From: Planosporangium thailandense
GTDB taxonomy: Bacteria > Actinomycetota > Actinomycetes > Mycobacteriales > Micromonosporaceae
Assembly: GCF_011947195.1 (NCBI RefSeq)
Contig: NZ_JAATVY010000038.1
Coordinates: forward strand, 1 to 49,181
Reading direction: 5' to 3'
DNA: 49,181 nucleotides
A program made the translations under genes and the position numbers. The notes beneath the pieces are model-generated. The model saw nothing but the letters and a program-made list of their open reading frames with translations. It did not search any database and was not told where the DNA came from. Positions 28,228 through 37,160 of the stretch are shown here, piece after piece. Each line of letters starts with the position of its first letter. Position 1 is the first letter of the stretch.

Positions 28228-29253
28228 GTGAGCGAGATCAAGCCGGGCTGGTACAAGGACCCGACCGAGCCGACGACCCAGCGGTACTGGGACGGCGAGG
28301 GCTGGGTCGGCGATCCGCTGCCGATCGAGGCCACGCCGCCCCCCGGACCACCACCGCCGAGCGCGCCTCCCGCGGCCGCCCCCGAGGGCCCGACCGCGGC
28401 AGATACCACGGGAGGTACCACCGCGGGAGGCGCGAACACGGGAGGTGCGCAGGCTCCGGAGGCACCGGGTCCGGAGGTGCGGGCCCCGCAGACGCCGGCT
28501 CCCCAGCGAGGGCCGCAGCCGGCCGGTCCGCCACCGCCCCCACCCGGGACCGGTGCGCCCTGGCCGCCGGCCGGTGCGCCCTGGCCGCCGGCCGGTGCGC
28601 CCTGGCCACCGCCTGGCGTACCGGTGCCGCCCGGGGCCCAGCCGCCACCCGGGTACCCGATCCACCCCGCGTACGCGCGGCTCTTCGCGCCGGCGCCGCG
28701 CCCGCACGGGTACCCGATCGCCGACATCGGGCGGCGGCTGGTCGCCCGGCTGGTCGACATCGCGGTCCTGATCCTGATCAACGCGGTGGTCAACGGCTGG
28801 TTCATCTACCAGTTCTGGCGGGAGTTCTGGCCGTACTACCGGGCGGTCCTGCAGCGGGCGCAGGAGCACCTGCCCTACCAGGACGTGCCGCAGCCGCAGA
28901 ACATCTCGTCGTTGACCTTCACGATCACCGCCATCGCCGCCGCGCTGTGGTTCGCGTACGAGGTGCCGGCGGTCGCCAACTCCGGGCAGACGCTCGGAAA
29001 GCGGCTGCTGGGCCTGAAGGTGCTGCGGCTGGAGGCGGACGGCCCGCTCGGCTTCGGCCGCTCGTGGCGCCGCTGGAACCCGATGGGGGTCGCCACGCTC
29101 CTGTGGACCTGTTGCGGCATCGGGTTCGTGTTCCAGTTCATCGACTGCCTGTTCGTCGCCATCAACCAGCCACTGCACCAGGCTCTCCACGACAAGTCGG
29201 CAGCCACCGTGGTCGTGGATGTGAAACATGAGAAGAGCGGAGGACCGCAATGA
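28228..29253 (+). CDS. RDD-family membrane protein with DUF2510 and Pro-rich linker
   Basis: A 341-residue protein. An N-terminal DUF2510 motif ([16 protein letters not shown]) is followed by a ~110-residue Pro/Gly/Ala-rich linker containing three copies of G-A-P-W-P-P-A. The RDD domain covers ~165-325 with three or four helices ([27 protein letters not shown]). Function is unknown; RDD proteins are suspected transporters. It starts at GTG 28228 and overlaps the aminotransferase start by four bases, so it is coupled to the catabolic genes, either by chance operon membership or as a transporter for them. Confidence 0.85.
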   Translation: MSEIKPGWYKDPTEPTTQRYWDGEGWVGDPLPIEATPPPGPPPPSAPPAAAPEGPTAADTTGGTTAGGANTGGAQAPEAPGPEVRAPQTPAPQRGPQPAGPPPPPPGTGAPWPPAGAPWPPAGAPWPPPGVPVPPGAQPPPGYPIHPAYARLFAPAPRPHGYPIADIGRRLVARLVDIAVLILINAVVNGWFIYQFWREFWPYYRAVLQRAQEHLPYQDVPQPQNISSLTFTITAIAAALWFAYEVPAVANSGQTLGKRLLGLKVLRLEADGPLGFGRSWRRWNPMGVATLLWTCCGIGFVFQFIDCLFVAINQPLHQALHDKSAATVVVDVKHEKSGGPQ

Positions 29254-30302
29254 GCCGCCTGACCCGGCCAGACCTCGACGCCCTGCCTGACTACGTGCCG
29301 GGCCGCAACGTGCCCGGCGCGATCAAGCTGGCCAGCAACGAGGTGCCGTACGGCCCCCTGCCCGGCGTGGTCGAGGCGATCACCGAGGCCGCGGCCGGGG
29401 TCCACCGGTACCCGGACATGGGCGTCGTCGCGCTGCGGGCGGCGCTCGCCGAGCGGTGCGGCGTCGAACCCGACCGGATCGCCACGGGCTGCGGCTCCGT
29501 CGCGCTCGCCGAGCACCTGGCCCGCGTCACCTGCATGCCCGGCGACGAGATCGTGTACTCGTGGCGCTCCTTCGAGGCCTACCCGATCATCGCAGCGACC
29601 GCCGCCACGACCAGCGTGCGGGTGCCGAACACGGCGGAGCACGCCCACGACCTGCCGGCCATGGCCGCCGCGATCACCGACAAGACCCGGCTGGTGCTGG
29701 TCTGCAACCCCAACAACCCGACGGGTACGGCGATCCGCCGGCCGGAGCTGGAGCGCTTCCTCGACGCGGTGCCGGAGGACGTGCTCGTGGTCCTCGACGA
29801 GGCGTACCGCGAGTTCGTCACCGACCCGGAGGTCCCCGACGGCCTGGCCGTCGCGGGTGACCGGCCCAACGTGGTGGTGCTGCGGACCCTGTCGAAGGCG
29901 TGGGGGCTCGCTGGCCTGCGCATCGGGTTCCTGGTGGCCTCTCCGGCCGTGGCGGCCGCGGTCCGCAAGGTAGCGACGCCGTTCTCCACCTCCAGCGCCG
30001 CGCAGGCCGCCGCGCTGGCCGCGCTGGGCCAGTCGGAGGAGATGCAGCGCCGCGCCGACCTGGTCGTCGCCGAACGCGAGCGGTTGCTGCCGGCGCTGCG
30101 CAAGCTGCTGCCCGACGTACCCGAAAGCCAGTCCAACTTCGTGTGGCTGCCCCTCGGCGACCGCGCGCTCGCGTTCGCGGGCGCGTGCGAGCGGGCCGGC
30201 GTGATCGTGCGGCCGTTCGCCGGCGACGGGGTACGCGTCACGGTCGGCACGCCCGAGGAGAACGACACGTTCCTGGCCGCCGCGGAGGCCGCGCTCTCCT
30301 GA
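29250..30302 (+). CDS. HisC-type aminotransferase, probably for aromatic amino acids
   Basis: A 350-residue class I/II PLP aminotransferase. The PLP-lysine lies in [22 protein letters not shown] and L-D-E-A-Y-R-E-F are the cofactor-binding motifs. In sequence type it matches histidinol-phosphate/aromatic aminotransferases (HisC2/Pat). Being coupled to the RDD gene, downstream of hppD and facing fahA, it probably converts tyrosine to 4-hydroxyphenylpyruvate. A role in histidine synthesis cannot be excluded, but no other his gene is in the window. A palindromic repeat follows immediately. Confidence 0.88.
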   Translation: MSRLTRPDLDALPDYVPGRNVPGAIKLASNEVPYGPLPGVVEAITEAAAGVHRYPDMGVVALRAALAERCGVEPDRIATGCGSVALAEHLARVTCMPGDEIVYSWRSFEAYPIIAATAATTSVRVPNTAEHAHDLPAMAAAITDKTRLVLVCNPNNPTGTAIRRPELERFLDAVPEDVLVVLDEAYREFVTDPEVPDGLAVAGDRPNVVVLRTLSKAWGLAGLRIGFLVASPAVAAAVRKVATPFSTSSAAQAAALAALGQSEEMQRRADLVVAERERLLPALRKLLPDVPESQSNFVWLPLGDRALAFAGACERAGVIVRPFAGDGVRVTVGTPEENDTFLAAAEAALS

Positions 30303-30308
30303 GACGCG

Positions 30309-30360
30309 CGGATCTTGGACACTTGGCGGTGCTATAGGCCCGCTGAGTGTCCAAGATCCG
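30309..30360. repeat. Palindromic interspersed repeat, copy A
   Basis: The 52-bp element begins GATCTTGGACACTTGGCGG (30311-30329), has a 10-base loop (TGCTATAGGC) and a complementary arm with two mismatches (30340-30358). It sits between the convergent stops of the aminotransferase and fahA. A second copy at 33661-33710 is almost identical. Confidence 0.85.
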
Positions 30361-30361
30361 G

Positions 30362-31567
30362 TCAGGTGGACGGCGGCAGGATCCGCCCCACCACCTCGCC
30401 GAAGCCGACGACCGTGCCGGCCGGGCCGGGGGCGGTCGCGGTGAGGGTCACCGTGTCGCCGTCCTCGAGAAAGGTCCGGGTACGGCCGTCCGCCAACGTC
30501 ACCGGCTCGGCGCCACCCCAGGTCAGCTCGATGAACGAGCCGACCTGGCCGCGTTCGGGCCCGGAGACCGTCCCGGAGGCGTACAGGTCACCGGGGCGTA
30601 CGGAGGCGCCATTGACGGTCAGGTGGGCCAGTTGCTGGGCCGGGGTCCAGTACAGGCTGGCGAACGGCGGCCGGGACACCACGGTGCCGTTCCACACCAC
30701 CTCGATGTGGATGTCGTACCCGGTCCGGTCGTCGGCCAGGTAGGGCAGGACCGGCGGTGACTGCGCGGGCGCCGGCACCCGGGCCGCGGCGAGCGCGTCG
30801 AGGGGTACGACCCACGCCGACACCGACGTGGCGAAGGACTTGCCCAGGAACGGCCCGAGCGGCTGGTACTCCCACGCCTGGAGATCACGGGCGGACCAGT
30901 CGTTGACCAGGACCACGCCGAACACGTGGTCCTGGAAGTCCTTGGTGGTCAGCGGCGTACCGAGGCTCGATGCCGCACCCACCACGAAGCCCACCTCGGC
31001 CTCGATGTCGAGGCGCTGGGACGGACCGAAGGTCGGCACCTCCGCCTGCGGCGGCTTGCGCTGCCCGCACGGGCGTACGACGTCCGTGCCGGACACCACG
31101 ACGGTGCCCGCCCGGCCGTGGTACCCGATCGGCAGATGCTTCCAGTTGGGCAGCAATGGCGGCGAACCCGGGCGGAACAGCTTGCCCAGGTTCGTCGCGT
31201 GATCTTCAGACGAGTAGAAGTCCACGTAGTCGCCGACGTCGAACGGCAGCCGCGGGGTCACCTCGGCCAGCGGCAGCAGCAGCCGCTCCACCGGGGCGCG
31301 GAACGCCGTGTCGGTGAGCAGTTCGGTCAGCCGCTCCCGGACGGCGCTCCAGCAGGTACGCCCGAGCGCCATGAACGGGTTGAGCGTGGCCGCCTGCAGG
31401 GTCCCGTCGGCCTCGACCAGGCCGGTCCGCTCCAGCGCCGCGAGGTCGAGTACGCGGTCACCGATCCGCACGCCGAGCCGCGACGACCCGTCGCCGGGGT
31501 CGAACGCGCCGTACGGCAGGTTGTGCACACCGAACGGGTCGTCGGCGGCGATGTCCAGCCAGGTCAC
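30362..31567 (-). CDS. fahA: Fumarylacetoacetase
   Basis: A 401-residue hydrolase splitting fumarylacetoacetate into fumarate and acetoacetate, the last step of tyrosine catabolism. The N-terminal SH3-like domain (P-Y-G-A-F-D, R-I-G-D-R-V-L-D-L) is followed by the catalytic mixed beta-roll with metal ligands in D-F-Y-S-S-E-D-H-A, D-I-E-A-E-V-G-F-V and N-D-W-S-A-R-D. The GTG start at 31567 overlaps the stop of the conserved unknown gene upstream (GTGA), so they are coupled. No maleylacetoacetate isomerase gene is visible; actinobacteria may use a mycothiol-linked or unlinked one. Confidence 0.96.
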   Translation of the reverse strand: MTWLDIAADDPFGVHNLPYGAFDPGDGSSRLGVRIGDRVLDLAALERTGLVEADGTLQAATLNPFMALGRTCWSAVRERLTELLTDTAFRAPVERLLLPLAEVTPRLPFDVGDYVDFYSSEDHATNLGKLFRPGSPPLLPNWKHLPIGYHGRAGTVVVSGTDVVRPCGQRKPPQAEVPTFGPSQRLDIEAEVGFVVGAASSLGTPLTTKDFQDHVFGVVLVNDWSARDLQAWEYQPLGPFLGKSFATSVSAWVVPLDALAAARVPAPAQSPPVLPYLADDRTGYDIHIEVVWNGTVVSRPPFASLYWTPAQQLAHLTVNGASVRPGDLYASGTVSGPERGQVGSFIELTWGGAEPVTLADGRTRTFLEDGDTVTLTATAPGPAGTVVGFGEVVGRILPPST

Positions 31568-32388
31568 GTGAGTGCCTCTCCCGTCGTCGGTAGGAGTCCG
31601 AGTTGACGCAGGTCGGCCACTGGCTCGGCGATGCTGCACGTACCGAAGCCCAGCCACAGTGGCCGGTCCTGCTCCAGCCGGCCGCGCACGGGGGCGACGA
31701 GCGCGGCGGTGTCGGCGGCGGCGAGCAGTGCCGCGACCGCCGCCGGTTCGGCCCCGTCGGCCGCGGCGATCGTGGCCGCCAGGACGTTCAGGAAGCCGTG
31801 GTGGGTGAAGCCGGTTTCCGGGTCGGCGTGCCGGCGCGCGTGGTGCAGGCCGGCGGTCAGCTTGAACGGCAGCGCGCGGTCGCGGCAGGCGCAGATGACG
31901 GCGGCCAGCTCGACCGGGGTGGGGAACAGCTCGGCGGCGAGGCCGCCGGTACGGAACTTCGGGGCGACCGGCAGCCCGGTGGCCCGAGCCTCGGCGATCG
32001 TGTCCAGGGCCGCCGCCAGGCCCCAGGTCAGCGGGGTCTCCGCGTACGCCCGGACTCCGGTCGCGGCGACCAGCGAGAGCAGCGCGCGCAGGCCGGGCTG
32101 GGGGTCCTCGCCGCGCTTGGCGACGGGCACCTCCACCTGGCGGATCGACCGCCCGCTGCCGACGGCCTTGGCGACCGCGTCGCACGGGCCGACCACTCCG
32201 ATCTCCAGATCGGCGGGCACTGCGGCCACGTCGTCGGGGCGGACCAGGAGCGGGCCGACCATTTCCGCGTACGGGGCCGAGCGGTGATCGCGGTGCGCGG
32301 CGACCGCGTCGGCGAGCGGTGCGTTGCCCGGCGGGAACACCGCCGCGTCGTCGAGCAGGCCGACGAGGAACGTGGGTACCGGACGCAT
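31564..32388 (-). CDS. Conserved protein of unknown function in the homogentisate operon
   Basis: A 274-residue soluble protein translationally coupled to fahA by a four-base overlap and divergent from hmgA. It has an alternating alpha/beta pattern with V-G-L-L-D-D-A-A-V-F-P-P-G-N near the start. Later come A-E-T-P-L-T, then P-K-F-R-T-G-G and F-P-T-P-V-E-L-A, L-P-F-K-L-T-A-G-L-H-H-A, and G-F-T-H-H-G-F-L-N-V. The last elements resemble a barrel-type active site rich in His, Lys and Arg. I recall no assigned function for this family, though it recurs with tyrosine-degradation genes. A link to maleylacetoacetate isomerisation is an untested idea from the missing step. Start is ATG 32388, with GTG 32394 as alternative. 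Confidence 0.75.
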   Translation of the reverse strand: MRPVPTFLVGLLDDAAVFPPGNAPLADAVAAHRDHRSAPYAEMVGPLLVRPDDVAAVPADLEIGVVGPCDAVAKAVGSGRSIRQVEVPVAKRGEDPQPGLRALLSLVAATGVRAYAETPLTWGLAAALDTIAEARATGLPVAPKFRTGGLAAELFPTPVELAAVICACRDRALPFKLTAGLHHARRHADPETGFTHHGFLNVLAATIAAADGAEPAAVAALLAAADTAALVAPVRGRLEQDRPLWLGFGTCSIAEPVADLRQLGLLPTTGEALT

Positions 32389-32412
32389 TGACACGAGAAT
32401 TGAACCTAGTGG

Positions 32413-32438
32413 ACGCTACGAATGGCGGACAATAGCGT
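32413..32438. promoter_or_regulatory. Inverted repeat between hmgA and the fahA operon
   Basis: ACGCTA and TAGCGT are separated by 14 bp in the 100-bp gap between divergent hmgA and the unknown gene-fahA operon. The half-sites are short, but the position suits an operator controlling both directions. Confidence 0.3.
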
Positions 32439-32488
32439 TCGATTATCGGACGCCTTGGTTCGTCAAGCGACCAGAGCAGGAGGACGGA

Positions 32489-33655
32489 ATGCCGTACTAC
32501 CGCAGCGTCGGCGACGTGCCCCACAAGCGCCACACCCAGTTCCGGCAGCCCGACGGCAGCCTGTACGCCGAGGAACTGATGGGTCAGGAGGGCTTCTCCA
32601 GCGACTCGTCCCTGCTCTACCACCGGCACCTGCCCACCGCGATCGTCGCGGCGCAGACGTTCTCACCACCGGCCTGGTCGCGTAAACCGAACCTCCCCCT
32701 CAAACCGCGCCATCTGCGTACGCACAAGCTCGACCCGGGCGACGGCGCGGACCCGATCCTGGGCCGGCAGCACCTGCTCGCCAACGACGACTGCCGCATC
32801 TCGTACGCGGTCGCCGACCGGCCCTCGCCGCTGTACCGCAACGCCATCGGCGACGAGTGCGTGTACGTGGAGTCCGGCCGGGCCCGCGTCGAGTCGACGT
32901 TCGGCGCGCTGGAGGTGGGCGCTGGCGACTACGTGATCATCCCGACCTCGGTGATCCACCGGATCGTGCCGCTCGACGGACCGCTGCGCACGCTGGTCAT
33001 CGAGGCGACCGGCCACATCGGTCCACCCAAGCGGTACCTGTCGGTGCGCGGCCAGTTCCTGGAGCACGCCCCGTACTGCGAGCGTGACCTGCGCGGACCG
33101 TCCTCACCCCTGCTGGAAGAAGGCACCGACGTGGACGTCTACGTCCAGCACCGGCGCGGGTGGACGAAGCTCACGTACGCCAACCACCCGTTCGACGTGG
33201 TCGGCTGGGACGGCTGCCTCTACCCGTGGGCCTTCTCGATCCACGACTTCGAGCCGATCACCGGCCGGGTACACCAGCCGCCACCCGTACACCAGACCTT
33301 CGAGGGCCCCAACTTCGTCATCTGCTCGTTCGTGCCGCGCAAGGTCGATTACCACCCACTGTCGATCCCGGTGCCGTACAACCACCACAACGTCGACTCC
33401 GACGAGGTGCTCTTCTACACGGGCGGCAACTACGAGGCGCGCCGCGGCTCGGGCATCGAGCAGGGCTCGATCTCGCTGCACCCGTCCGGCTTCACGCACG
33501 GCCCCCAGCCGGGCGCGGTCGAACGGGCCATCGGAGTGGACTACTTCGACGAGCTGGCGGTCATGGTCGACACGTTCCGGCCGCTCGACCTGTGCGAGCC
33601 GGCACTGGCGTGCGAGGACACCGGGTACGCCTGGACCTGGGCGAAGCGCCCCTGA
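32489..33655 (+). CDS. hmgA: Homogentisate 1,2-dioxygenase
   Basis: A 388-residue cupin-type Fe(II) dioxygenase opening homogentisate to maleylacetoacetate. Conserved landmarks are S-I-H-D-F-E-P-I-T-G-R-V-H-Q-P-P-P, V-I-C-S-F-V-P-R, P-Y-N-H-H-N-V-D-S-D-E (His and Glu iron ligands) and F-T-H-G-P-Q-P-G (third His ligand). It is shorter than the ~440-residue animal enzyme, as usual for actinobacterial forms. ATG 32489 follows GCAGGAGGACGG. It is divergent from the fahA operon and ends at a palindromic repeat. Confidence 0.95.
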   Translation: MPYYRSVGDVPHKRHTQFRQPDGSLYAEELMGQEGFSSDSSLLYHRHLPTAIVAAQTFSPPAWSRKPNLPLKPRHLRTHKLDPGDGADPILGRQHLLANDDCRISYAVADRPSPLYRNAIGDECVYVESGRARVESTFGALEVGAGDYVIIPTSVIHRIVPLDGPLRTLVIEATGHIGPPKRYLSVRGQFLEHAPYCERDLRGPSSPLLEEGTDVDVYVQHRRGWTKLTYANHPFDVVGWDGCLYPWAFSIHDFEPITGRVHQPPPVHQTFEGPNFVICSFVPRKVDYHPLSIPVPYNHHNVDSDEVLFYTGGNYEARRGSGIEQGSISLHPSGFTHGPQPGAVERAIGVDYFDELAVMVDTFRPLDLCEPALACEDTGYAWTWAKRP

Positions 33656-33660
33656 GCCGC

Positions 33661-33710
33661 GATCTTGGACACTTGGCGGTGCCATAGGCCCGCCAAGTGT
33701 CCAAGATCCG
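33661..33710. repeat. Palindromic interspersed repeat, copy B
   Basis: GATCTTGGACACTTGGCGG (33661-33679), loop TGCCATAGGC and the exact complement (33690-33708) form a perfect 19-bp stem between the convergent stops of hmgA and ispF. It differs from copy A (30309-30360) at about three positions, and those in the right arm restore pairing. Confidence 0.9.
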
Positions 33711-33712
33711 AG

Positions 33713-34198
33713 CTAGGACGCTGGGGCGGCGGGGAAGATCAGCGCGGTCGCGATCGCCGCGAGGCCCTCGCCCCGGCCGGTGAAGCCGAGCCCGTCGGTC
33801 GTGGTCCCCGACAGGCGGACCGTGGCCCCGATCGCCTCGCCGAGCAGCGTCTCCGCCTCGGCACGTCGCTTGCCCACCTTCGGCGCGACCCCGATGACCT
33901 GCACGGACACGTTGCCGATCTCGAAGCCGGCCGCCCGCACCCGGCGGGCGGTCTCGGCGAGCAGGGACACCCCGGACGCGCCAGCCCACTCCGGCCGACT
34001 GGTGCCGTAGTTCGCGCCGAGGTCACCGAGGCCCGCCGCGGACAGCAGCGCGTCACAGGCGGCGTGTGCGACCACGTCCCCGTCGGAGTGGCCGGCCAGC
34101 CCGTCCACCCCGTCCCAGCGCAGCCCGGCCACCCAGCACGGCCGGCCCGGTTCGTACGCGTGGACGTCGGTGCCGACACCGACCAGGGGAACGATCAC
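33713..34198 (-). CDS. ispF: 2-C-methyl-D-erythritol 2,4-cyclodiphosphate synthase
   Basis: A 161-residue MEP-pathway enzyme making the cyclic diphosphate intermediate of isoprenoid synthesis. G-V-G-T-D-V-H-A-Y holds the metal-binding Asp and His. [11 protein letters not shown] is the family signature, and [14 protein letters not shown] the C-terminal one. GTG 34198 gives the expected N-terminus. The usual neighbours ispD and carD lie upstream, separated from it here by a VTT membrane protein gene on the other strand. cysS, normally adjacent downstream, is displaced. Confidence 0.96.
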   Translation of the reverse strand: MIVPLVGVGTDVHAYEPGRPCWVAGLRWDGVDGLAGHSDGDVVAHAACDALLSAAGLGDLGANYGTSRPEWAGASGVSLLAETARRVRAAGFEIGNVSVQVIGVAPKVGKRRAEAETLLGEAIGATVRLSGTTTDGLGFTGRGEGLAAIATALIFPAAPAS

Positions 34199-34279
34199 GA
34201 CCCAGAGGGTACGCGCCCGGCCGGGTGGACGTGTGCTGGCGCACTGCGGCGCCGCCCGCCCGCGCTTACCCTTGATCTG

Positions 34280-35065
34280 ATGGCACCCCTCGCCCCGACG
34301 GGTCCGGCCAACCCGACCCCCCGCGCAGGTCAGGCCGATCCCCCGCCCCGCCGGCACGTGGCCGCGGCCGTACGGTTCGGCCTGCTGGTCGCCCTGGTCG
34401 CCGGTCTGGGCCTGACCACGGTGCTCACTCATCCCAGCCGGCGCAGCCTGCTCGCCGCCGTGCACTCCAGCCATCTCGTGGCGCCGCTGCTGGCGGTCGT
34501 GGGCAGCGCCGTGCTCGTCATGGCGCTCACCCCCCGTACGCTGCTCGCCTTCGTCGGCGGGGCACTGTTCGGAGCGGTGACCGGCACCGTGTACGTGATC
34601 GTCGGCGTGCTCGCGGGGGCGTGCCTGTCGTTTGCGGTCGGCCGGTTCCTGGGGCGTGCCTTCGTGGCCTCGCAGCTGCGGGGCCGGTTCGCCCTGGTCG
34701 AGCAGGCGGTGGCCCGGCGCGGCCTCATGGCGGTGATCATCGCCCGCCTTATCCCGTTGGTCCCGTTCGGGATCTCCAACTACGCGTTCGGTACGACCTC
34801 GATCGGTTTCCTCGGGTTTCTGGGCGGCACCCTGGTGGGCGCGGCGCCGGCCACCGTGGCGTACGCGGCGCTGGGAGCGGCGACGATGAAGGGCGACCCC
34901 AGCGGCGCGACCTACGCCGGGATCGCCGTGGGTGTGCTCGGGGTCGGCGGCACGATCGGCACTTACCTGGTCTGGCGGCGCCGACCGCGGAACCGGCCGG
35001 AGAAGCCCACGGAGCGGGACGGTGAGACGACCACGAGAGCGCTCACCGGTACCCGGTCCGACTAG
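34280..35065 (+). CDS. TVP38/VTT-domain membrane protein
   Basis: A 261-residue protein with about six hydrophobic segments. After a Pro-rich N-terminus comes a helix at ~32-50, then the VTT/SNARE-associated core ([20 protein letters not shown], and [18 protein letters not shown]). This family is related to DedA proteins and TMEM41B and is linked to lipid scrambling or transport. A charged tail ends the protein. It lies between ispF and ispD on the opposite strand, divergent from ispF, and overlaps the ispD end by four bases. Confidence 0.88.
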   Translation: MAPLAPTGPANPTPRAGQADPPPRRHVAAAVRFGLLVALVAGLGLTTVLTHPSRRSLLAAVHSSHLVAPLLAVVGSAVLVMALTPRTLLAFVGGALFGAVTGTVYVIVGVLAGACLSFAVGRFLGRAFVASQLRGRFALVEQAVARRGLMAVIIARLIPLVPFGISNYAFGTTSIGFLGFLGGTLVGAAPATVAYAALGAATMKGDPSGATYAGIAVGVLGVGGTIGTYLVWRRRPRNRPEKPTERDGETTTRALTGTRSD

Positions 35066-35766
35066 CTCACGCCGTCGAGCAGCAGTTCGGCGATCGCCAG
35101 ATCGAGCGGTCGCGTGATTTTGAGCGCCGACTCCTCGCCCGGGACCGTCCAGACCGGCACGCCGATCTTCTCGGCCATCCCGGCGTCGTCGGTGTGGTCG
35201 TCCACCGCCGCGGCGTGCGCTTCGACAAGCGCTGACCGGCGAAAACCCTGGGGCGTCTGCACGGCGCGCAGCGCCGAGCGATCCAGCGTGGCCATCACCT
35301 CGCCGCTCGGCTGGACGTGCTTGATGGTGTCAACGACAGGCAGCACGGGTATGACTGCGGCATGGCCCTGCCGGACCGCCCCGGCGACCCGTTCGACCAG
35401 TTCGGGTGGGGCGAGCGCGCGGGCCGCGTCATGTACGAGCACGGTGTCGTACCGGTCGGGCGTGGCCGCGAGCGCCGCGGCCACCGATCGCTGCCGGGAC
35501 GCGCCTCCCGGGACGACCAGCACCTCGACCCGCTCGGAGAGGTGCGAAAGCAGGTCCCGCACGGCGGGCACGGACTCGGGGGGCGCCGCCACGACCACGC
35601 AGCCCACCGACGGGGCGGCGGTCATCCTGCGTACCGCATGCACGAGAAGGGGTTCGCCGCGCAGCGAACGCAGCGCTTTCGGCCCTCCGGGGCCGAGTCG
35701 AACCCCCTGACCCGCCGCCGGAACGAGGACCGCGACGTCACCACGCACACTGTGCTGCGCGGTCAC
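35062..35766 (-). CDS. ispD: 2-C-methyl-D-erythritol 4-phosphate cytidylyltransferase
   Basis: A 234-residue enzyme activating MEP with CTP. The N-terminal nucleotide-binding loop reads [13 protein letters not shown], followed by G-P-K-A-L as the conserved Lys site. V-H-D-A-A-R-A (consensus VHDAARP) and Q-T-P-Q-G-F-R are family motifs. It starts with GTG 35766 and lies downstream of carD on the same strand with a short gap, the standard actinobacterial carD-ispD arrangement. Confidence 0.95.
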   Translation of the reverse strand: MTAQHSVRGDVAVLVPAAGQGVRLGPGGPKALRSLRGEPLLVHAVRRMTAAPSVGCVVVAAPPESVPAVRDLLSHLSERVEVLVVPGGASRQRSVAAALAATPDRYDTVLVHDAARALAPPELVERVAGAVRQGHAAVIPVLPVVDTIKHVQPSGEVMATLDRSALRAVQTPQGFRRSALVEAHAAAVDDHTDDAGMAEKIGVPVWTVPGEESALKITRPLDLAIAELLLDGVS

Positions 35767-35805
35767 GTCGCGGTCCTTGATCTACGAAATAGCCGATTCG
35801 ACGGT

Positions 35806-36291
35806 TCAGGCTCCGGTGAGCACCTTGTCGAGGAGCACCTCAGCCTCGTCCTTGGTGCTCTTCTCCGCGAGTGCGACCTCGCCGACCAGAATGTCACGCG
35901 CCTTCGCGAGCATCCGCTTCTCGCCTGCGGACAGGCCCCGCTCACGCTCCCGACGCCACAGGTCACGCACGACCTCCGCAACCTTCAGCGGGTTGCCGGA
36001 AGCCAGCTTCTCCAAGTTCGCCTTGTAACGCCGAGACCAGTTCGTCGGCTCCTCGGTGTGCGGAGCACGGAGGACATCGAAGACCTTCGTAAGACCTTCT
36101 TCGCCGACCACCTCACGCACGCCGACGCTCTCTGCGTTCTCGGCGGGCACCCGCACCGTCAGGTCACCCTGAGCGACCCTCAGGACGAGGTACTGCTTTT
36201 CCTCGCCCTTGACGATCCGGGTCTCGATTGCCTCGATGAGTGCGGCCCCGTGGTGGGGGTAGACAACGGTCTCGCCGACACTGAAAACCAT
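35806..36291 (-). CDS. carD: CarD-family RNA polymerase-binding regulator
   Basis: A 161-residue global transcription factor that binds the RNA polymerase beta subunit and stabilises open complexes at housekeeping and rRNA promoters. The Tudor-like RNAP-interacting domain is N-terminal ([13 protein letters not shown]). The helical DNA-binding domain is C-terminal, with the conserved Trp in N-W-S-R-R-Y-K-A-N and [11 protein letters not shown]. Length and sequence match the essential actinobacterial CarD. ispD follows on the same strand. The 371-bp upstream gap to the next gene holds both divergent promoters and no other gene. Confidence 0.97.
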   Translation of the reverse strand: MVFSVGETVVYPHHGAALIEAIETRIVKGEEKQYLVLRVAQGDLTVRVPAENAESVGVREVVGEEGLTKVFDVLRAPHTEEPTNWSRRYKANLEKLASGNPLKVAEVVRDLWRRERERGLSAGEKRMLAKARDILVGEVALAEKSTKDEAEVLLDKVLTGA

Positions 36292-36404
36292 AGGTTCGAA
36301 ACCCCTTTCGCTGTGTCTAGCGTAACACGGCGACAGCGCGTAATCCCAGCCCGAGCTTCACCATTAGTGCTGCTCAGAGCACGTGTGAAGCGCCTTTCTC
36401 CCGC

Positions 36405-36434
36405 TTGACAGAAGACCCAAAACCTGCATATGAC
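36405..36434 (+). promoter_or_regulatory. Candidate sigma-70-type promoter
   Basis: TTGACA (36405-36410) matches the -35 consensus exactly, and TATGAC (36429-36434), 18 bp further, is a fair -10. It points toward the membrane protein gene at 36663, leaving a ~220-base leader. A second TTGACA further on has no good -10. Confidence 0.35.
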
Positions 36435-36662
36435 TGCGTTCAGTGACCGTTTGGTAACCGCCACCCAGAGGGGCGAACCTTCTGATTATTCACCGCTGAA
36501 CCATTGACATACCTGCCGGGTACCTGCGCCAACCACTGTGAGCAGGCATTTCGTGGGACCGGAGCAGACGCTCACATCGGTCATTGCAAGATCTGCGAAC
36601 TGTCCCCTGGCATTCACCGGGGTTAAGGGGGACAGTGGGAGACCAGGTACAAGGAGTCGGCG

Positions 36663-37160
36663 ATGGGGACGCTGAGAGGTGGAAACGGCGGCGGCTGGTC
36701 GCCGGACGAACTACCCGAACTGCCTCCCGAGTGGGGTCCGGTCGTCATACCCGACGACCCGGCTGAGCTGGCACGCGAGGCAAGCAAGGTGCGCCGCGAG
36801 CTGCGCTGGGAGGCCCGCCGGCTACGCTGGAGACGCCGGCTGCACCTGCCCGCGCCCCGGTCCCGCACCGAGGACGCAGCGGCCCTCGGGGTGCCGTTGC
36901 TGGTTGTTCTCATCGCGACGATCGCGACCCTGACCAGTCTCTTCATCATTTCCTGGCCAAGGACGCCGCCACGGCCCGAGCTGCGACCGAGCGCGGTCGC
37001 CAGCCCGTCGGCCGGCACCACCGGCAACAACCCCGGCGGGCCGTCCCCACAAGCCAGCGCGCCCGCCGCACCCGCCGCACCCGCGCCGACGGCCACCGGG
37101 ACACCCCGCACGCTCACACCGGCCCAGCCCGACCCGGCCGGCTCGCCGCCCGGTGGCTAG
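36663..37160 (+). CDS. Conserved single-pass membrane protein, unknown
   Basis: A 165-residue protein after an AAGGAG ribosome binding site. Residues 1-75 are charged (W-S-P-D-E-L-P-E-L-P-P-E-W-G-P-V-V-I-P, then an Arg-rich helix). Residues ~77-97 form one membrane helix (V-P-L-L-V-V-L-I-A-T-I-A-T-L). The rest is a Pro/Ala/Ser-rich tail. No function is assigned. It is divergent from carD and overlaps the end of the polyketide synthase gene convergently by four bases. Confidence 0.75.
   Translation: MGTLRGGNGGGWSPDELPELPPEWGPVVIPDDPAELAREASKVRRELRWEARRLRWRRRLHLPAPRSRTEDAAALGVPLLVVLIATIATLTSLFIISWPRTPPRPELRPSAVASPSAGTTGNNPGGPSPQASAPAAPAAPAPTATGTPRTLTPAQPDPAGSPPGG

Noticed and set aside
36480-36530. 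A second TTGACA promoter upstream of 36663
   Set aside because: No acceptable -10 hexamer lies 15-19 bp downstream.
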